Source of the DNA: Salvator merianae
Taxonomy: Eukaryota; Chordata; Lepidosauria; Squamata; Teiidae
Reading direction: 5' to 3'
Assembly (NCBI GenBank): GCA_003586115.2
Contig: QVOM02000049.1
Span: forward strand, 16,559,470 to 16,623,469
Length of the DNA: 64,000 bases
This document shows, in pieces, positions 32,936 to 44,934 of the stretch. The position numbers and the translations under genes are program-made. Each line of letters begins with the position of its first letter. The first letter of the stretch is position 1. The notes under the pieces were generated by a model that saw only the letters and a list, made by a program, of their open reading frames with translations, was not told the DNA's origin and ran no database searches.

Positions 32936-33573
32936 TTTTGAGCTGTTTTTTAAAAAAATATGTGTGGGTACAGCAAGAGATTGACTGAGAAATTCTAGCT
33001 TTGCTGTCCCTCTTCGAACCACAACCTAGCCATAAGCACTTTTACGAAGTTACAGTTGACAGCAGGCCCATCACTGCTAGCCTCCAGCTTGATATATAAA
33101 AACCTAGTTGTGTCATTAGTGTAGATTAAAATATTACAAAGATGAATAAGACTCTTCTAATGGCAGGTCCTTGGTGTTTCTTTTAACTGCCTCTGATTTT
33201 GGCATAAGTTCCTAACAAGAATAACAGAGCTGGCTTTGGAACCAATCACTTTGTATTTCTTCAAGCACTTGGAGAGAGGCACTGAAGTTCTGATTCAGTG
33301 GGTTTCATAGACCACTAAATTTGCTTCAAGGAGAAGTGTAGGTAACATGGAGCAGGTCCAAAGACAGGCCTGTTGAGCAGACAGTGGGTCTACCATGGCA
33401 CTAAATGTGGGCTACTGTGCCAGTCTTGCTGTGTGCAGACACACCATCCCCTGCACAAAGGGGGACCTGGTTTTCCATACTTATGGCCATCCCCTGTGGT
33501 GCATACCAGCACCCTGCTCTCTGTGAGCGCAATAGTCATGTTCCCTGCTATGTGCTATCTCCCAACTTCTTGA

Positions 33574-33905
33574 TGGTCACAGAGTTATTGAACTGTGGAC
33601 TTAGAAGTGACTGCAGGTATTATCTAGTCCAACCATTTGAAATGTTGAGAAGTGACTGTCCAGCCCCTTCTTGAAAACCTCCAGAGATGAAGAACCCACA
33701 GCCTCCATAGATAGACGGTTCCACTGTTTCCAGATCTGCCACTAGGATTGCTCTCCCTTTATTCAGCCAGAACCTAGGAAGCTGGAACTTGTACCATTAT
33801 TCCTGGTTCTAATATCCACGGCTTTGAGGAACAATTCCTGATCATTTTCCCTATGGCACCACTGCATCAGGCTACCTTATGGAGAAGACATTGCATGGCC
33901 CTTTC
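33574..33905 (-). mobile_element. CR1-like LINE 3' end, antisense
   Basis: On the plus strand: TATCTAGTCCAACCATTTGA, then CCTTCTTGAAAACCTCCAGA, GGTTCCACTGTTTCCAGATC and CTTCACTCC. This ordered series is the complement of the well-known CR1 3' region (terminal part of ORF2 and 3' UTR). Confidence 0.75.
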
Positions 33906-33934
33906 TCCTTCACTCCATTGTATCTGTGCCCCTG

Positions 33935-35255
33935 CTTAAGAGTTGCTTACTTTTGGGAATGAGTGCTACTGATTAGATTTATTCTTGTTGACGGCTGTAT
34001 CTCCATATCTGGGACCCTCTGCATCTCCATTTTGGAAAAAACACTCTGCATACAAAGCACCACAGATGTGGTTGCACCGGCAAAGTGGCTGGCACAATTG
34101 CCACAAGGCACCCGCTGCTTCAAAAATGGAGACAGGGTGGCAGCAGGTGCCTTCTTCAGACAATGGAGATGCTTCCAACAGGTAAGTGGAGATGCAGCCA
34201 GGGTCTGATCCTAATTTTTGGTGGTGCTAACTCAAAAGTAGAAGCCAAGGTTATGCTAAGATTTGTGACTTAGCTGCTAGACTATCTTGACAAGCTGGAA
34301 AGATGCAAAGAAGATTAATATTAGCTCTTGATAGAAAAAATTATGAATCTTTATTATTTCAGCGAATATTTTCAGTAATCTGTAACTGAGTCAAAATTTT
34401 CCCATGTGAGCTTAGATGCTGGATTATCTCCAAATTGTCTCTCAGGTTCAAAATGTTTGTCATTATTCATTGAAAAGTTGCTATTTTAACCAGGCACTTG
34501 CCTGATAAGCAGATAAAATGCATCTGATTACTAAAATGAGTATGATATATAAATAAATATTCACACTAATTGCATTAACAATTGGATGCTGGGTGGATGG
34601 TATCTTATTTGAAGTTGGAAGAACAGGAAAGTTGAAGGTAAGAAGTGCAGATGTGATTCAGCCCAAAGACAGGCCAACTAGCTTCTCTTTGACCTCACCT
34701 TTGATTTCTCCAGACTGTCTTTTGACATATATTGGATCAAAACACAGCCTAGAGAGATCATTGGCAAGGCTCCTATCAGAAACTTCCATTCTTTACCACC
34801 CACTAATTCTACTGCATGAGTTGCTCTTGGTCTCAGTCTATGGAAACATTCCACGTGGCCCTATCAAAGGAATCAAAATTCTGAAAACTTTGCCAACTTG
34901 CAACATTGGTGGCCTGTCTGCAGAATCATTCCATTTGATACTCAAAGACCTTTCATCTGCATAAAAGACATGGGCCATTTTGTGCATGATTCCAACCACT
35001 GCATCTATTTGACCCATGGAAAGAAGTAATGTAGCTTAAACTCAGTAATGTAGTTTGAAGATGTCTCTTCCAAAAAAAAAGGCATTCTTAAGTTGTTGTG
35101 GCCTTGTCTCTTCTAGTAAAGGTCATCAGTCAGGACAATACCTGAGCCTGAAGCCAAATTGAAATGGGTCCAGATAATCTGATTCCTCAAGTGTGCCTAA
35201 AGTTGAACCACCACCACAATGTCTAGCACCTTGGCCAAGAAGGGTATATTAGCAA
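33935..35255. other. No gene recognised; 123-codon frame unassigned
   Basis: The plus frame 34593-34964 (ending KDLSSA) shows no domain I know. Around 35120-35260 the sequence AAATTGAAATGGGTCCAGAT resumes after the retroposon at 35262-35456, which suggests an older dispersed repeat interrupted by it. Confidence 0.35.
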
Positions 35256-35261
35256 CAGGTG

Positions 35262-35456
35262 ACAGTTGGAGAGACAGGCAGGATTACTCTAAAGGCCATT
35301 TGCAGGGAGTCAAGAGCAGGTGAAGGTTTTGCCATGTCTTCTGCTTGAAAATGCCCAATAGCAACTGGTGGGCCACTGTGTGAGATGGGATGCTGGACTA
35401 GATGGGTCGTGGGCCAGTCCAGCAGGGCTCCTGCTATGTTTTTATGTTCTTATTGT
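35262..35456 (+). mobile_element. Squamate retroposon, plus strand
   Basis: Contains GAGAGACAGGCAGGATTACT, AGGGAGTCAAGAGCAGGTGA, CTGGACTAGATGGGTC and the 3' end TATGTTTTTATGTTCTTA. Same family as 48765-49250. Confidence 0.75.
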
Positions 35457-35801
35457 CTAACACTTCTGGGTCACATGAGGCCCTCTTGAGAAGGAAGCAC
35501 AACATTGCCTCCTTTAGGGCTAGTGGGACATCATTATCTCAAAGAGGCATTAAATTTAGATGGATGTTACTACAACTTGTGAAATATAGCAATTTCTGGA
35601 AAAAATAGCAGCACATTTGAAATAGCACAGAGCACAGAGGAAGGAAATGTAGCCACTTGAAAGAGGTCTCCTGCTGGAGAGATCCTAGACCTAGAGTTCA
35701 CACAGCCAGCGTATTTAAGTGAATTACAAGTAAAATAAACAGTGAAAGAAGAGAAAAGAAGTTTAGATGATTACATCAAGTGGAAGAAAGAAAAATGATA
35801 A

Positions 35802-35826
35802 TGTGTGTGTGTGTGTGTGTGTGTGT
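35802..35826. repeat. (TG)n microsatellite
   Basis: Twelve TG units. Confidence 0.95.
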
Positions 35827-35929
35827 ATGCAAAGAAGGCATCCTTTCAAAGAACTAAGGAAACAAAAAAAATGTATATAAAGGAAATAAAAATTGATTAG
35901 AAAACTAGAGAGATAAACAGCTACTTGTG

Positions 35930-36012
35930 TCTCCCTTAGACCACACCAGCTTGTGAAAGAGATGTTCCTAGTACGCTTACTGGTCTGGTATACCAGCCGG
36001 TGCAGAATCACC
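35930..36012. mobile_element. Fragment of a miniature DNA element
   Basis: Carries CCCTTAGACCACACCAGC and the right end GGTGCAGAATCACCC seen in 20101-20321 (GTGCAGAATCGCCC). Sits within an antisense LINE relic. Confidence 0.55.
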
Positions 36013-36362
36013 CTAACTTTCAGTTTACTGGCCCACATGTATGCCATTACCACTTCTAGTCAATGGTTCAATACCTGAATTCCTTCTATCAGTTCAGGAG
36101 GAATCAAGAGAAAGAAGTGGGTGTCATCAGCAAAATGATGACAGCTTACTGCAAAAATCTCTTCACTAAGCTCCTGTTTCATATATATTGAAATGTGCAT
36201 GGGTGCCTTCTGGGGGAGCAGCAGAGGTAGTGTGTGATTCTGGTTGGAAGCCCCTCTTCGCTTTTGCCGCACTGAAGGACCTAATTGTGGTTCTGTGAGA
36301 TTAAATGAAAGCTTCCAACTGGAGTCTCCACCCACTCCCGTGGGTCTTAGTTTATAGGGCAC
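36013..36362 (-). mobile_element. Reverse-transcriptase fragment of an L2-like LINE, antisense
   Basis: The minus-strand frame reads ...IYMKQELSEEIFAVSCHHF followed by ADDTHFFLLIPPELIEG, then VLNH. FADDT is the decayed YADD box (motif C) of non-LTR reverse transcriptases, and the surrounding pattern is that of the L2-like element at 62-64 kb (HADDTQLYISVPSES). The upstream part is damaged by stops. Confidence 0.7.
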
Positions 36363-36417
36363 TGCTTCATACAGATGTTAAAAAGCACGAATTGTGGTAC
36401 TTTAAAGTTATAAAAAA

Positions 36418-36432
36418 TATCTATCTATCTAT
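36418..36432. repeat. (TATC)n microsatellite
   Basis: Four short TATC units. Confidence 0.7.
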
Positions 36433-36725
36433 AGACAGAAGATAGATCAGGATTTACTAACAGTTCTCTGCATGATTTAAAGAGGTTTAGTAAGGATTTC
36501 TGAATTAATTTGGATATTTCAAGTTAGACTGCTGATGTGAAAAAAGTAGAGTTGGGTTAGGGCAACCAAGACTGGATTTTTCCGGCAAATAACATTCTTT
36601 GGTTGTGATTACTACTACCAAGCTTTGGACAGAAGTGCAGTCAGAAATGGTCTACTACTGAACCAGTTTCTACTCTAAATCTATATCGTGTACTTTTCTC
36701 TAAGTGGTGGTATTTGGGCATTCTA

Positions 36726-36905
36726 GGGCCTTTCTGCACTTGGACCTGTTCCAGATTATATCTCAGAATAGAGACCTGCCATCTGCATGCTAATGCAGAC
36801 TATAAAAGGTCTTGCCCAGGGCCTACCATAGTCTGCACTAGCATGCAGATGGCAGGTCTCTATTCTGAGATATAATCTGGAATAAGTCCAAGTGCAGAAA
36901 GGCCC
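36726..36905. mobile_element. 180-bp fold-back miniature element, TSD CTA
   Basis: The ends GGGCCTTTCTGCACTTGGAC and exact complement are flanked by CTA (36723-36725 and 36906-36908). The arms (about 75-80 bp) pair almost perfectly around a short central loop. Confidence 0.92.
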
Positions 36906-36909
36906 CTAG

Positions 36910-37645
36910 AAGCTCAAAGTTGTCCTCAACCTTGTTTATGAAAACATTTTTATACAATGTGCAGAAGTGGGACTCTAAAGAGGTCAATTCATAGTAGGGC
37001 ATAGGTTGGAAAAAGAAGTTTCATTCAGATGTGGCCTAAAAAAATAGTTATTTGAGGCTGATCTTGTTATGTTGGTTTGGCAATCAGGTGCAAACTAATT
37101 AAGCTGTCAGTTTTATTGCTTACTTGATTTCTGAGAGGTTCCCAGATTATGGGCCTTTCCACACTTGCTGGTGTTCTTTGCTGGTGGAAAACTGTTTTGG
37201 GAAAGAGGGAGAACAATTAATTATGCAATTAGCTTCAGGAAACACTAGGTGGAGCACTAGTAAACATAAGTAACAGGAAACTTAAGGAAAACTGGACTGA
37301 GCACCAAGGACAACAGAGAGCTCGGTCAGGATCTTTCTGTGCATAAGCTCGTCCAGTTTAGCACTTTTTTTTTAGCTCTCAGACAAAAACTAAAGATAAC
37401 TGTTTGGTATCCAAAGATATTTATATGCATTCTTAACTATTAGTGGCAATTATCAGCCACTTATTTTATCCATGGGCTCAGAATCTGGCAATATAAGATC
37501 CTGTGAAGAAGGCGTTTGTCTTTCTATACCACCTCTGTCGTGGTCTTCAGGTTGCTCTGGAGAGAGGATCACTTTGCAATGTTCTGAATAGGAAAAACTG
37601 ATCAGAGAAAAGGATAAAGCTCCTAATTTTCCCTGATCGGCCTAC
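36910..37645. other. No gene recognised
   Basis: Non-genic DNA between miniature elements. Confidence 0.4.
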
Positions 37646-37920
37646 TAGAACCTTTCTGCACTTACCTCTAATCCAAATCTAGAAGGGGACTATGGGTGTT
37701 TTCGCACTTAAAGAACAGAACGTTCTAATTAACATGGTTCAGGCCGGTCAGGTTCAGGTACTCATGTGAGTGTTGGGGACGGCACAGGGCTAGACCCGAA
37801 AAGCCATCCCAATGTGGATGGACTTGTTCTGGTCCAGAGCAATTCATTCCAGCTTTGAAATGGATTGCTTGATCTGGACCAGCTAATCCAGATCACCACA
37901 GATAAGTTCAGAAAGGCCCT
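37646..37920. mobile_element. Composite of two miniature elements
   Basis: Outer ends AACCTTTCTGCACTTACC and GATAAGTTCAGAAAGGCCCT form an inverted pair. Inside, GGGTGTTTTCGCACTTAAAG and GGTTCAGGCCGGTCAGGTTC (37694-37760) match the left end of 60733-61307, which suggests a nested, truncated insertion. Confidence 0.6.
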
Positions 37921-37924
37921 AAGA

Positions 37925-39040
37925 CTGATAACTGGACTTCTTGCGCCTATATATTGATTATAAAAGGTGGTTAGCACAACAGAGTTGATATTTTAACAGT
38001 CAGCTTAGCTTTTACATCTAATGTGACGTAATTAGATACATTGACCATCTTAACATAACATTAGTACATTTATAAACTTTTGAAAAAGGAAGCAATGAAC
38101 TAAGAAGCTGGGGCAGCTGTTCTATTGTTAGTCTTCTACACTTTAATAAGAAACACCTGATACAAAATTGGATTCTGGTGATTAAAGTTTTTACAGTATC
38201 TACTATGCCAGCAGAAGTCAGCTTAAATGCCTTTGTTTAGAGATTGAGCCATCAGCCAAGTAGAACATCATACCTAAAACCATCAAAGAGGCATCTTACA
38301 TATTGTGCATTTCATTCAACAGCCAAGACAGACCTTTCCATGCATTTCTGTTTTGTTATTTCCAAAACATGGAGTTCCAGTTTGTCTCAAAATAGAAGAG
38401 CATCTGAAATGGCCTACATTCCTGACAACAAATAATAATCAAACAACTTCGTAATGTTGTAGCTAAGCCAGAACAGAATACAAAGAAAGACATCAGCTTC
38501 CAGATCTTCAGTGATTGAGCATGTAGTCATGTTTTAGTTAGATGTCCCCCTAAACCATATTTTTGCCCCATGTCAGTAAAAAGTTCAAAAGAAAACCTAT
38601 GAATAATTATGTTTCATCTAACTCACAGAGAAGAGCATAGAAATGGTGGTTATGAATGAATTTTCTTATACTATTAACATGAAAATAGCAAATCCAATCA
38701 AATAACTGGTAAACAAAGGTTTGCATATATCCTAGCAATCTGAATAAATTCACGTCTTTTGTGCACAATGTCAGGGTCAGAAGAACTCAGCCTTTTGATG
38801 TGAATGGAGATGATCACCCTTTTGGGGAAACAATCTGCAAAAGTGCTCTAGCCCTAACAATGGCAAGTGTGCTGTTCGCATGTATGCCACTGCTTTCCAC
38901 TGCACAAACATCACAATCAGAGAATTTTCATTTCCCAACTTCAACATTTCTGGCAACGACTATTTTTGCAAACACAGAAAAAGGCTTATCCATGAAACCA
39001 TGGTCAATCTATGTGCTATGAAGGTCACATGAACCTTGTA
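37925..39040. other. No gene recognised
   Basis: AT-rich intergenic DNA with short frames only. Confidence 0.4.
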
Positions 39041-39046
39041 TTCTTT

Positions 39047-39282
39047 GGGCCCAATCACACCTAAGTCTTAATTCAGATTTGGTCCACTTTCAGACTGAGG
39101 GAACATATCAGTGAAGTAATAAGATGTTTTCTTTCAGCATTATCTAACTCAGAAAATCCACCTTTGGGCGAGATAATGTGGAAAGAAAATGATTAGTCAC
39201 TTTGCTAATGTGTTATTTAAATCTGAAAGTGGACTGAAGCTGGATTAAAACTTAGGTGTGGATGGACCCATAGAATGCTTGC
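39047..39282. mobile_element. Fold-back miniature element
   Basis: Left arm GGGCCCAATCACACCTAAGT and right arm ending ACTTAGGTGTGGATGGACCC are complementary, as are GGTCCACTTTCAGA and TCTGAAAGTGGAC. Same family as 40016-40240 and 16338-17490. Flanks do not give a clean duplication. Confidence 0.75.
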
Positions 39283-39289
39283 ATGGTAC

Positions 39290-40010
39290 CATTATGCCAT
39301 TGTGTGGACCACAGAAAGAAAAGAAACAATTTGGGAAAATAAATATTAAAATTTAGAATTTGGAACAAGAACAAGAGGTGCAGAGTTAGGATGGAAGAAA
39401 ATGAAAGCCAAGGTGGAAATCTTTTTATTAAATGCTAGATAAAACACACTTGGACTGGGCTGTGCTACCTGAATGTTTAGTATAACAATCCATGCAATTG
39501 TGTCAAACTGGCTTGTTAAGCAGATTCAACTCGTATTAGATGCACAAAATGCATTAACAGCAAACAAGCAGATAAACCCTCAGTATCTAATCCTGAAGGT
39601 GGGGGAAAGGGGCATCTGATGTAACATTTTCCAACAGCTGCCCTAACAACATGCCTACTGCCAAACAACTGCAGAATGCTGGAGGCAAGCCCACACATTT
39701 CCAAGTCAGCTACTGTGTCTGAAATATCAAAGCAGCATCAGTCTTTCCCCACTGTCCCACCAATTCATACTAGAACATATCCTTTTCTGGTTCTGCCGAA
39801 GCGCAAGAATGCTTCAGAATGTTATTAGGAGCATTCTGTTACTAAGGCTTCTGCTTGGACCTTCAGCAGGTGCAGATTTTCACATTATTGCAACAGAGTG
39901 ATGGGGGAGCAAAACTTGCCATACAGTTGGTGAAGGCACAGTAGTTGATAGCCTGCTCCTGTACAGGAAAGTGCTTTTCTGAACATACCATGTTGTGTGC
40001 CATTTTGCAA
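39290..40010. other. No gene recognised
   Basis: Intergenic DNA, nothing supported. Confidence 0.4.
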
Positions 40011-40015
40011 TAAAG

Positions 40016-40240
40016 ACTCGGGTTGTGTCCACACCTAAGTTTTAATCCGGCTTCAGTTCACTGTCAGAGTGGGAGAACACATCAGCAAAGTGAGAAGCTG
40101 CTTGTTTTTGACCTTTGAGTTAGATAACGGAGAAAGAAAAATGACTAATCACTTTGCTGATGGATTTGTCCACTCTGAAGGTGGACTGAAGCTGGATTAA
40201 AACTTAGGTATGAAGGCAGCCTCAGAGGGCCAGACCCATG
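40016..40240. mobile_element. Fold-back miniature element
   Basis: Left TGTCCACACCTAAGTTTTAA pairs with right TTAAAACTTAGGTATGAAGG; inner TCAGTTCACTGTCAGAGTGG pairs with CCACTCTGAAGGTGGACTGA with mismatches. Possible flank CTC on the left; right end uncertain. Confidence 0.7.
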
Positions 40241-40580
40241 GAAAGGAGTGGGGTGGAACAGAGCTGTGTGCATGGTGACACTGGTTCAGACCAGCCTATG
40301 GCCCATATGTGGGTTTTGAGGTCAGGTTCCAATGCCTCCAAGGGCTAGGAATAAAAGTCCCTAGCCTTGGAGCTTCTAGGGGGATGCATTTCAGTGGAGC
40401 ACTATGGCGTGCCACTGAAATGCAGTCCCTGGTAGTCCAGAACATGGGAGGCTTGCAGATGGATCATGCCCTTTAATATCTAAACATGTCTAATCATGTC
40501 TACCAGTGTTACTGAACAGAGCCTCCCTAATCTGGATCATGCTTTTGAAAGTGCTAAAAGTAAGTGCAGAAAGGGCTAGG
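40241..40580. mobile_element. Miniature DNA element, degenerate
   Basis: Right end AAGTAAGTGCAGAAAGGGCT; internal GGGATGCATTTCAGTGG and TGAACAGAGCCTCCCTAATC align with 7358-7880. Left end not resolved. Confidence 0.5.
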
Positions 40581-40851
40581 CTTTTAGATTACATTCACAC
40601 AGTCCACGCACCAAAGAAGGCAAGGTGCACAGTCTCTACACGGTATTGGTGCATAGCCTTTTCTTTGCCTGAAACCAACTAGGTTTTAAAGCAGGCCTTA
40701 TATAAAACACATGTGCATTACAGTGTCAACAGAAGAAAAAATCATGATTAGTTCCATGGCCACCTTTCACTTCGGCCAAGAACTCTACATTCAGTTCAAC
40801 ATAGTTTTCTCTTCACATCAAATTTTATTAAGTCGTTCATTGCCTGCCTCA

Positions 40852-41324
40852 GGGCCCTTTCGCACTTTCCACCACAGATCAGGACAATTATCTTGTTCTA
40901 CGGTGGAACAGACCTCACAGCACAGTCACCCTCTGTGCAGCAAGGCCTTGGAAAAGACCAGCAGCAGAAAACCAGCATTCACAGTGTGAATGCTGGTGTC
41001 CTGCTGGTGTCCTACACCACGATAGTGGCTGAGAAACTTATGGCTGCTGCCTTGGTGACCGGCAATGCCACGTGATAGCGCAGGCACACCGCACTGCACC
41101 ATGCCACTCAGCGTTTGCTTCACGAAACGGGTGCAAATGCAGTGTAACAGGAGCAGTGCAGCTGCTCCCAGTACACCTGTAGAGCATGATTTTGTGCTTC
41201 ATAGCAAATAGCAATCGGAAGCAGCTATAGTCTGCTCCCAATCATCAGGGCCTCTGCAAAATGCAAAAGCACTGCAGCATTGAGCGTCCCTGACACTCAT
41301 TAGTGTCAAGTGCAAAAAGACACC
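40852..41324. mobile_element. Miniature element, CACTAGTGAG family, reverse orientation
   Basis: Left end GGGCCCTTTCGCACTT and right complement GGTGTCTTTTTGCACTT. Internal order is the reverse of 42298-42777 (TTCACAGTGTGAATGCTGG, GGAGCAGTGCAGCTGCTCCC). No clean TSD. Confidence 0.7.
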
Positions 41325-41334
41325 TATACTCTGT

Positions 41335-41980
41335 TAAGTTTTCCTTGAATAAACTATGGAAACACTTGGTCAAAATGATCCATGCTCTGACAATCTCCAG
41401 ATTTGACTACTGTAATCCACTCTATTTGGGGTTTCCCTTGAAGATGGTCTGAAGCTAGAACTGATGTAGAATGCAATGCAATGACTGATGGGAATCTCTG
41501 GCTGGATGTACGTCATGCCAGACCTGAAAGGTTTGCACTGGTTGCCTGATTCAAGTGTTGTCTCTTACATATAAAGCCCTAAATTGCTTGGACCCCAAAT
41601 ATCTGAAGGGGTGCCTTCTCCCATATAGACTTGCCTGTATATTAAGATCACAGGGAGAAGCCATTCTTGTAGTTCTGCCATCCTCAGAGGCTTGAGGGAT
41701 GGTGGCATGTGAGAGAGCCTTTTCTGCAGTGGCCTCCAGGCCTTGGAACAGCTTTCCAGTGGGGGGATACCAGTCACTAATGTAATATAGCTTTCAGGAT
41801 TGATGTTTATCTCCTTCCTGATGTTGACCTGCTGTTGTGGGAAAGTTATATTTTAATTATGGTTTATACTGCTTATTGATTTTGCTAATGTTTTTATTCC
41901 ATGTTGTGACCCACTCAGAGACCTTTGAGTGAAGGGCAGGATACAAATGTTTAGAAATAAAATAAAATAAAATAAAAAAC
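41335..41980 (+). mobile_element. L2-like LINE 3' end
   Basis: Decayed ORF2 end (TCCAGATTTGACTACTGTAA, GAGAGAGCCTTTTCTGCAGT, CCTTGGAACAGCTTTCCAGT) is followed by a 3' UTR with GTGAAGGGCAGGATACAAAT and a terminal (AAAAT)n run. The pattern fits the C-terminal region and tail of L2-like elements common in lizards. Many stops; inactive. Confidence 0.65.
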
Positions 41981-42297
41981 TTATAAGTTTGCAGCGAAAT
42001 AGGACAATGATCAGAAAAGTATAAATACCATTGTTACAAAATCCCAGTGGCACACTTGAAAACTAAGAGACTTCATTTTGAAAATCCAGCATTCACAAAG
42101 ATGCCATTAATAAATAAACAGCTTCTTGGATAAAGTTGCCTTTGCTCAGTTTATTCCTGTTGATTTATTCATGGCTGTATCTTATTTCCATATTCAGTTT
42201 CACAAGAGAAAGTGTAGAAGAATATACATCAACAATAAAAGAGCTGTACAGGACATATGGGCCTTATTGTCATGTCAAGAATGCAACCCTTGACATA

Positions 42298-42777
42298 GGA
42301 CCTTTTCACACTTGAAAATAGTGAGTGTCAGGGACGCTCACTAGTCAAGTGCTCCTGCATTTTGCAGAGGCCCTGGTGATCCCAAGTAGTCTACAACTCC
42401 TCCCAATCGCTATCTGCTGTGGAGCACAAAATCAGGCTCCACAGTTGTACCAGGAGCAGTTGGACTGCTCCTGGTATACTGTGTTCACACCTACTTCTGG
42501 GTGCAAACACACACAGCAACACACTTGTGCCATTACATGATGCACCTGCACCACTATGCAGCATTGCCAGTCACCTTGGAAGCCACCCAAAGCTTTCTGG
42601 CCACCATCATGGTGCAGGATGCCAGCAGGATGCCAGCATTCACACTGCAAATGCTGGTATCCCATTGCTGGTCTTTTCCAAAGCCTTGCAGTGCAGACGG
42701 TGTCTACTGTGTGAGGGCTATTCCACCACAGAACAGGATAATTATGCTGATTTACAGTGGAAAGTGCAAACAGGCCC
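42298..42777. mobile_element. Miniature element, CACTAGTGAG family, 480 bp
   Basis: Ends GGACCTTTTCACACTT and (complement) GGGCCTGTTTGCACTT; flanks ATA and ATG are a near match. It is the most complete copy in the window and a reference for 18427-18848, 24967-25376, 40852-41324 and 55293-55691. The 188-codon frame across it is not a gene. Confidence 0.75.
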
Positions 42778-42812
42778 ATGAATACCTAGCAGTAAGTCCC
42801 ATGGTACAATTC

Positions 42813-43520
42813 CTTTTTTTTTTTTTTAATTTAAAGAATATAAAACATACATTTAATCCAAAGGAAAAAATTAACATTATTTACATATCAATTTCCTCCT
42901 TCTTCAAAAGTTTCTTCTATATTTTATACTTCCTGCCCCTCATATTTTTTAAATTATTTTTTTCTACCAATCCATCTTTTTCCCCTCTTCACTCTTCAAA
43001 TCCAGCAGTAATACGTTCTCTTTCCAGTCCTTGTAGAAAGTCAATAAAGGGTTTCCAATTTTTATAAAACATATCAACAATCTTATTTCTCAATAAGTTA
43101 GTCAATTTATTCATCTCGGCAAGATCCATCATTTTAACTAACCAATCATCCACCGTGGGTATTTTATCTCCTTTCCATTTTTGCGCATACAGGATTCTAG
43201 CTGCAGTTACCATACTCTGCATTACAACATTAAACTTATCAATCTTGTCTTCTATTATTCCTGATAGATAAAATTCTGGTTTAAAAAGAATGTTAATCTT
43301 TAAAATCTTCTGCATAACCATATATATTTGCACCCAATTTTTTTTTTGCTTTTGTACAAGTCCACCACATATGGTAAAAAGTACCCTCCTGCTTTTTATA
43401 TTTCCAACACTTATTCAATATACTTTGATACATTTTTGAAATTTTATAAGGTGTTAAATACCATCTGTCCATCAGATGTATATATTCTCTTTTAAAGCAT
43501 TACAAACAGTAAATTTCAAA
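42813..43520 (-). mobile_element. 5'-truncated L1-like LINE, antisense
   Basis: A poly(T) run at 42813-42827 is the antisense poly(A) tail. The minus strand encodes an ORF2 C-terminal part: ILYAQKWKGDKIPTVDDW, MDLAEMNKLTNLLRNK and FYKNWKPFIDFLQ, open for 114 codons. It is typical of the L1 C-terminal region in squamates as far as I recall. A second, shorter copy is at 21035-21316. Confidence 0.75.
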
Positions 43521-43529
43521 TCTTTAGCG

Positions 43530-44115
43530 CAATTCCAAGTGAATAGACAAAAGACCAGAATGCATAATCTGCTGGTCATTAAAAGTACAGATTTGATTTG
43601 ATTTAATATTAGTACACTTTCCTTTTTTTATAAAATGTCAGACAGTTCACACCTGTTCAGGAGTTTATTTGGGTGTACAAGCTCTAAATGGCTTTCAAGT
43701 CAAAGGTACTGTCATATATCAGCATTAAAGTTGTGCTGTGAAAAACAGGTGCCTATCAGCTACAATCCTTAATTTATTTCCTTGATAGCATATCGTCTGG
43801 GGTGACTTTCAAGTCTCCACACTGGGCAGTGTCGTTATTTTTATCATCTGAATTGCCAAGCAGAACATCTGTGCATTATCATGTTACTCTTACTATCTCA
43901 GTCTTGGCTGTGTCAAACATAAAGGATCTGTTTACTTAAGACGTGTTGAAATCTCTCCTGGAATAAGACCAGTCTTGGTGAAGCTATACTTACTCAAGAA
44001 GCATGCCCTCTACGCACAGCATACTTAAAATGTAGAAAAATGCCACCAGAAATAGCAGCAGGCAATTGGTAAAATCAGATAAACTTCATGATAAGAAGTA
44101 CATCTAAATTGCAAT
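43530..44115. other. No gene recognised
   Basis: Intergenic DNA, nothing supported. Confidence 0.4.
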
Positions 44116-44116
44116 G

Positions 44117-44787
44117 GCTACAGTGTAGTCTAGTGGCTAGAGAGTCAGACTAGAACCTGGGCAACATCCTCATGGTCTATGGGGACTGCACTAGATGTGT
44201 GCCCAGACCTCCAGGTCCTCATTCCAATATGCACTATAGGAGGCACAGCCTTCTGTGGAATGTACTTGCCACTGATTTCCACCCTTGGCCTGCTCCTAGG
44301 CGTGAAAACAATGCCTAGGAGTGCACCAGCAGAAGACCGTTTTTGGGCCAGGCTGGATCTCTGTTCCTGTTACTGTCATGCAGACAGACGCTGGTGGCAA
44401 GAGCAGCCCAGGTCCCATTCCAGAATCCAGCGAAATGTTGCCAGCTTCCAGGTGATGGTCCACTTCTGGTCCACTTTGGTTTCCTGACTCTGAAGCTAGG
44501 CTGGGACAGTCCGGCCATTATGCCGACAGTTGCCAGGGTACTCCACCCTGCCCACAGCGTGCCTGTCCCAGGACACTTTGGGCCAGGAGCAATCTTTGGG
44601 GAGGCACTGCGGGCCTCTGTGCAGACCTTAACTAGGAGTCCCTGGGTTCCTGCCCCACTGAGCCAAGAACGCTTACTGGATGGCCTTGGGGCAGTCACTG
44701 ACTCTCAGTGTCACTTCAACCTCACAGAGTTGCTCTGAGGAGTAAATCGTGGAATACAAATCACATAAATAAATAAATCCTCCTGCC
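44117..44787 (+). mobile_element. tRNA-headed SINE split by an insertion
   Basis: The head (44117-44165) has TAGTCTAGTGGCTAGAGAGT, a polymerase III A-box-like tRNA start, then GACTAGAACCTGGG. The body resumes at about 44640 with CTGCCCCACTGAGCC and CCTTGGGGCAGTCACTGA, then TGGAATACAAATCA and an (AAAT)n tail to 44787. This order is that of the abundant squamate SINE. The roughly 475 bases between are foreign, probably a decayed miniature element (ends not resolved). Confidence 0.65.
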
Positions 44788-44934
44788 CCAAATGCTGAAA
44801 GGGGCAACCTGTCGTGGAAGCAGGATAAATTTCTTTGAGATCACCCCTTTTTGGGAAATCAGCCCGATGCCAGTTCAAGAGCTGGAGTTCTGGCTGACAT
44901 CTGTGCATGCTGCTCAGAGTTCCAGGCACACTTC

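Noticed and set aside
34593..34964. 123-codon plus-strand frame as a possible gene
   Set aside because: No known domain, no flanking exons, no promoter or poly(A) context I can support.
42501..43067. 188-codon plus-strand frame
   Set aside because: Spans a miniature transposon and an antisense LINE tail; composition explains it.
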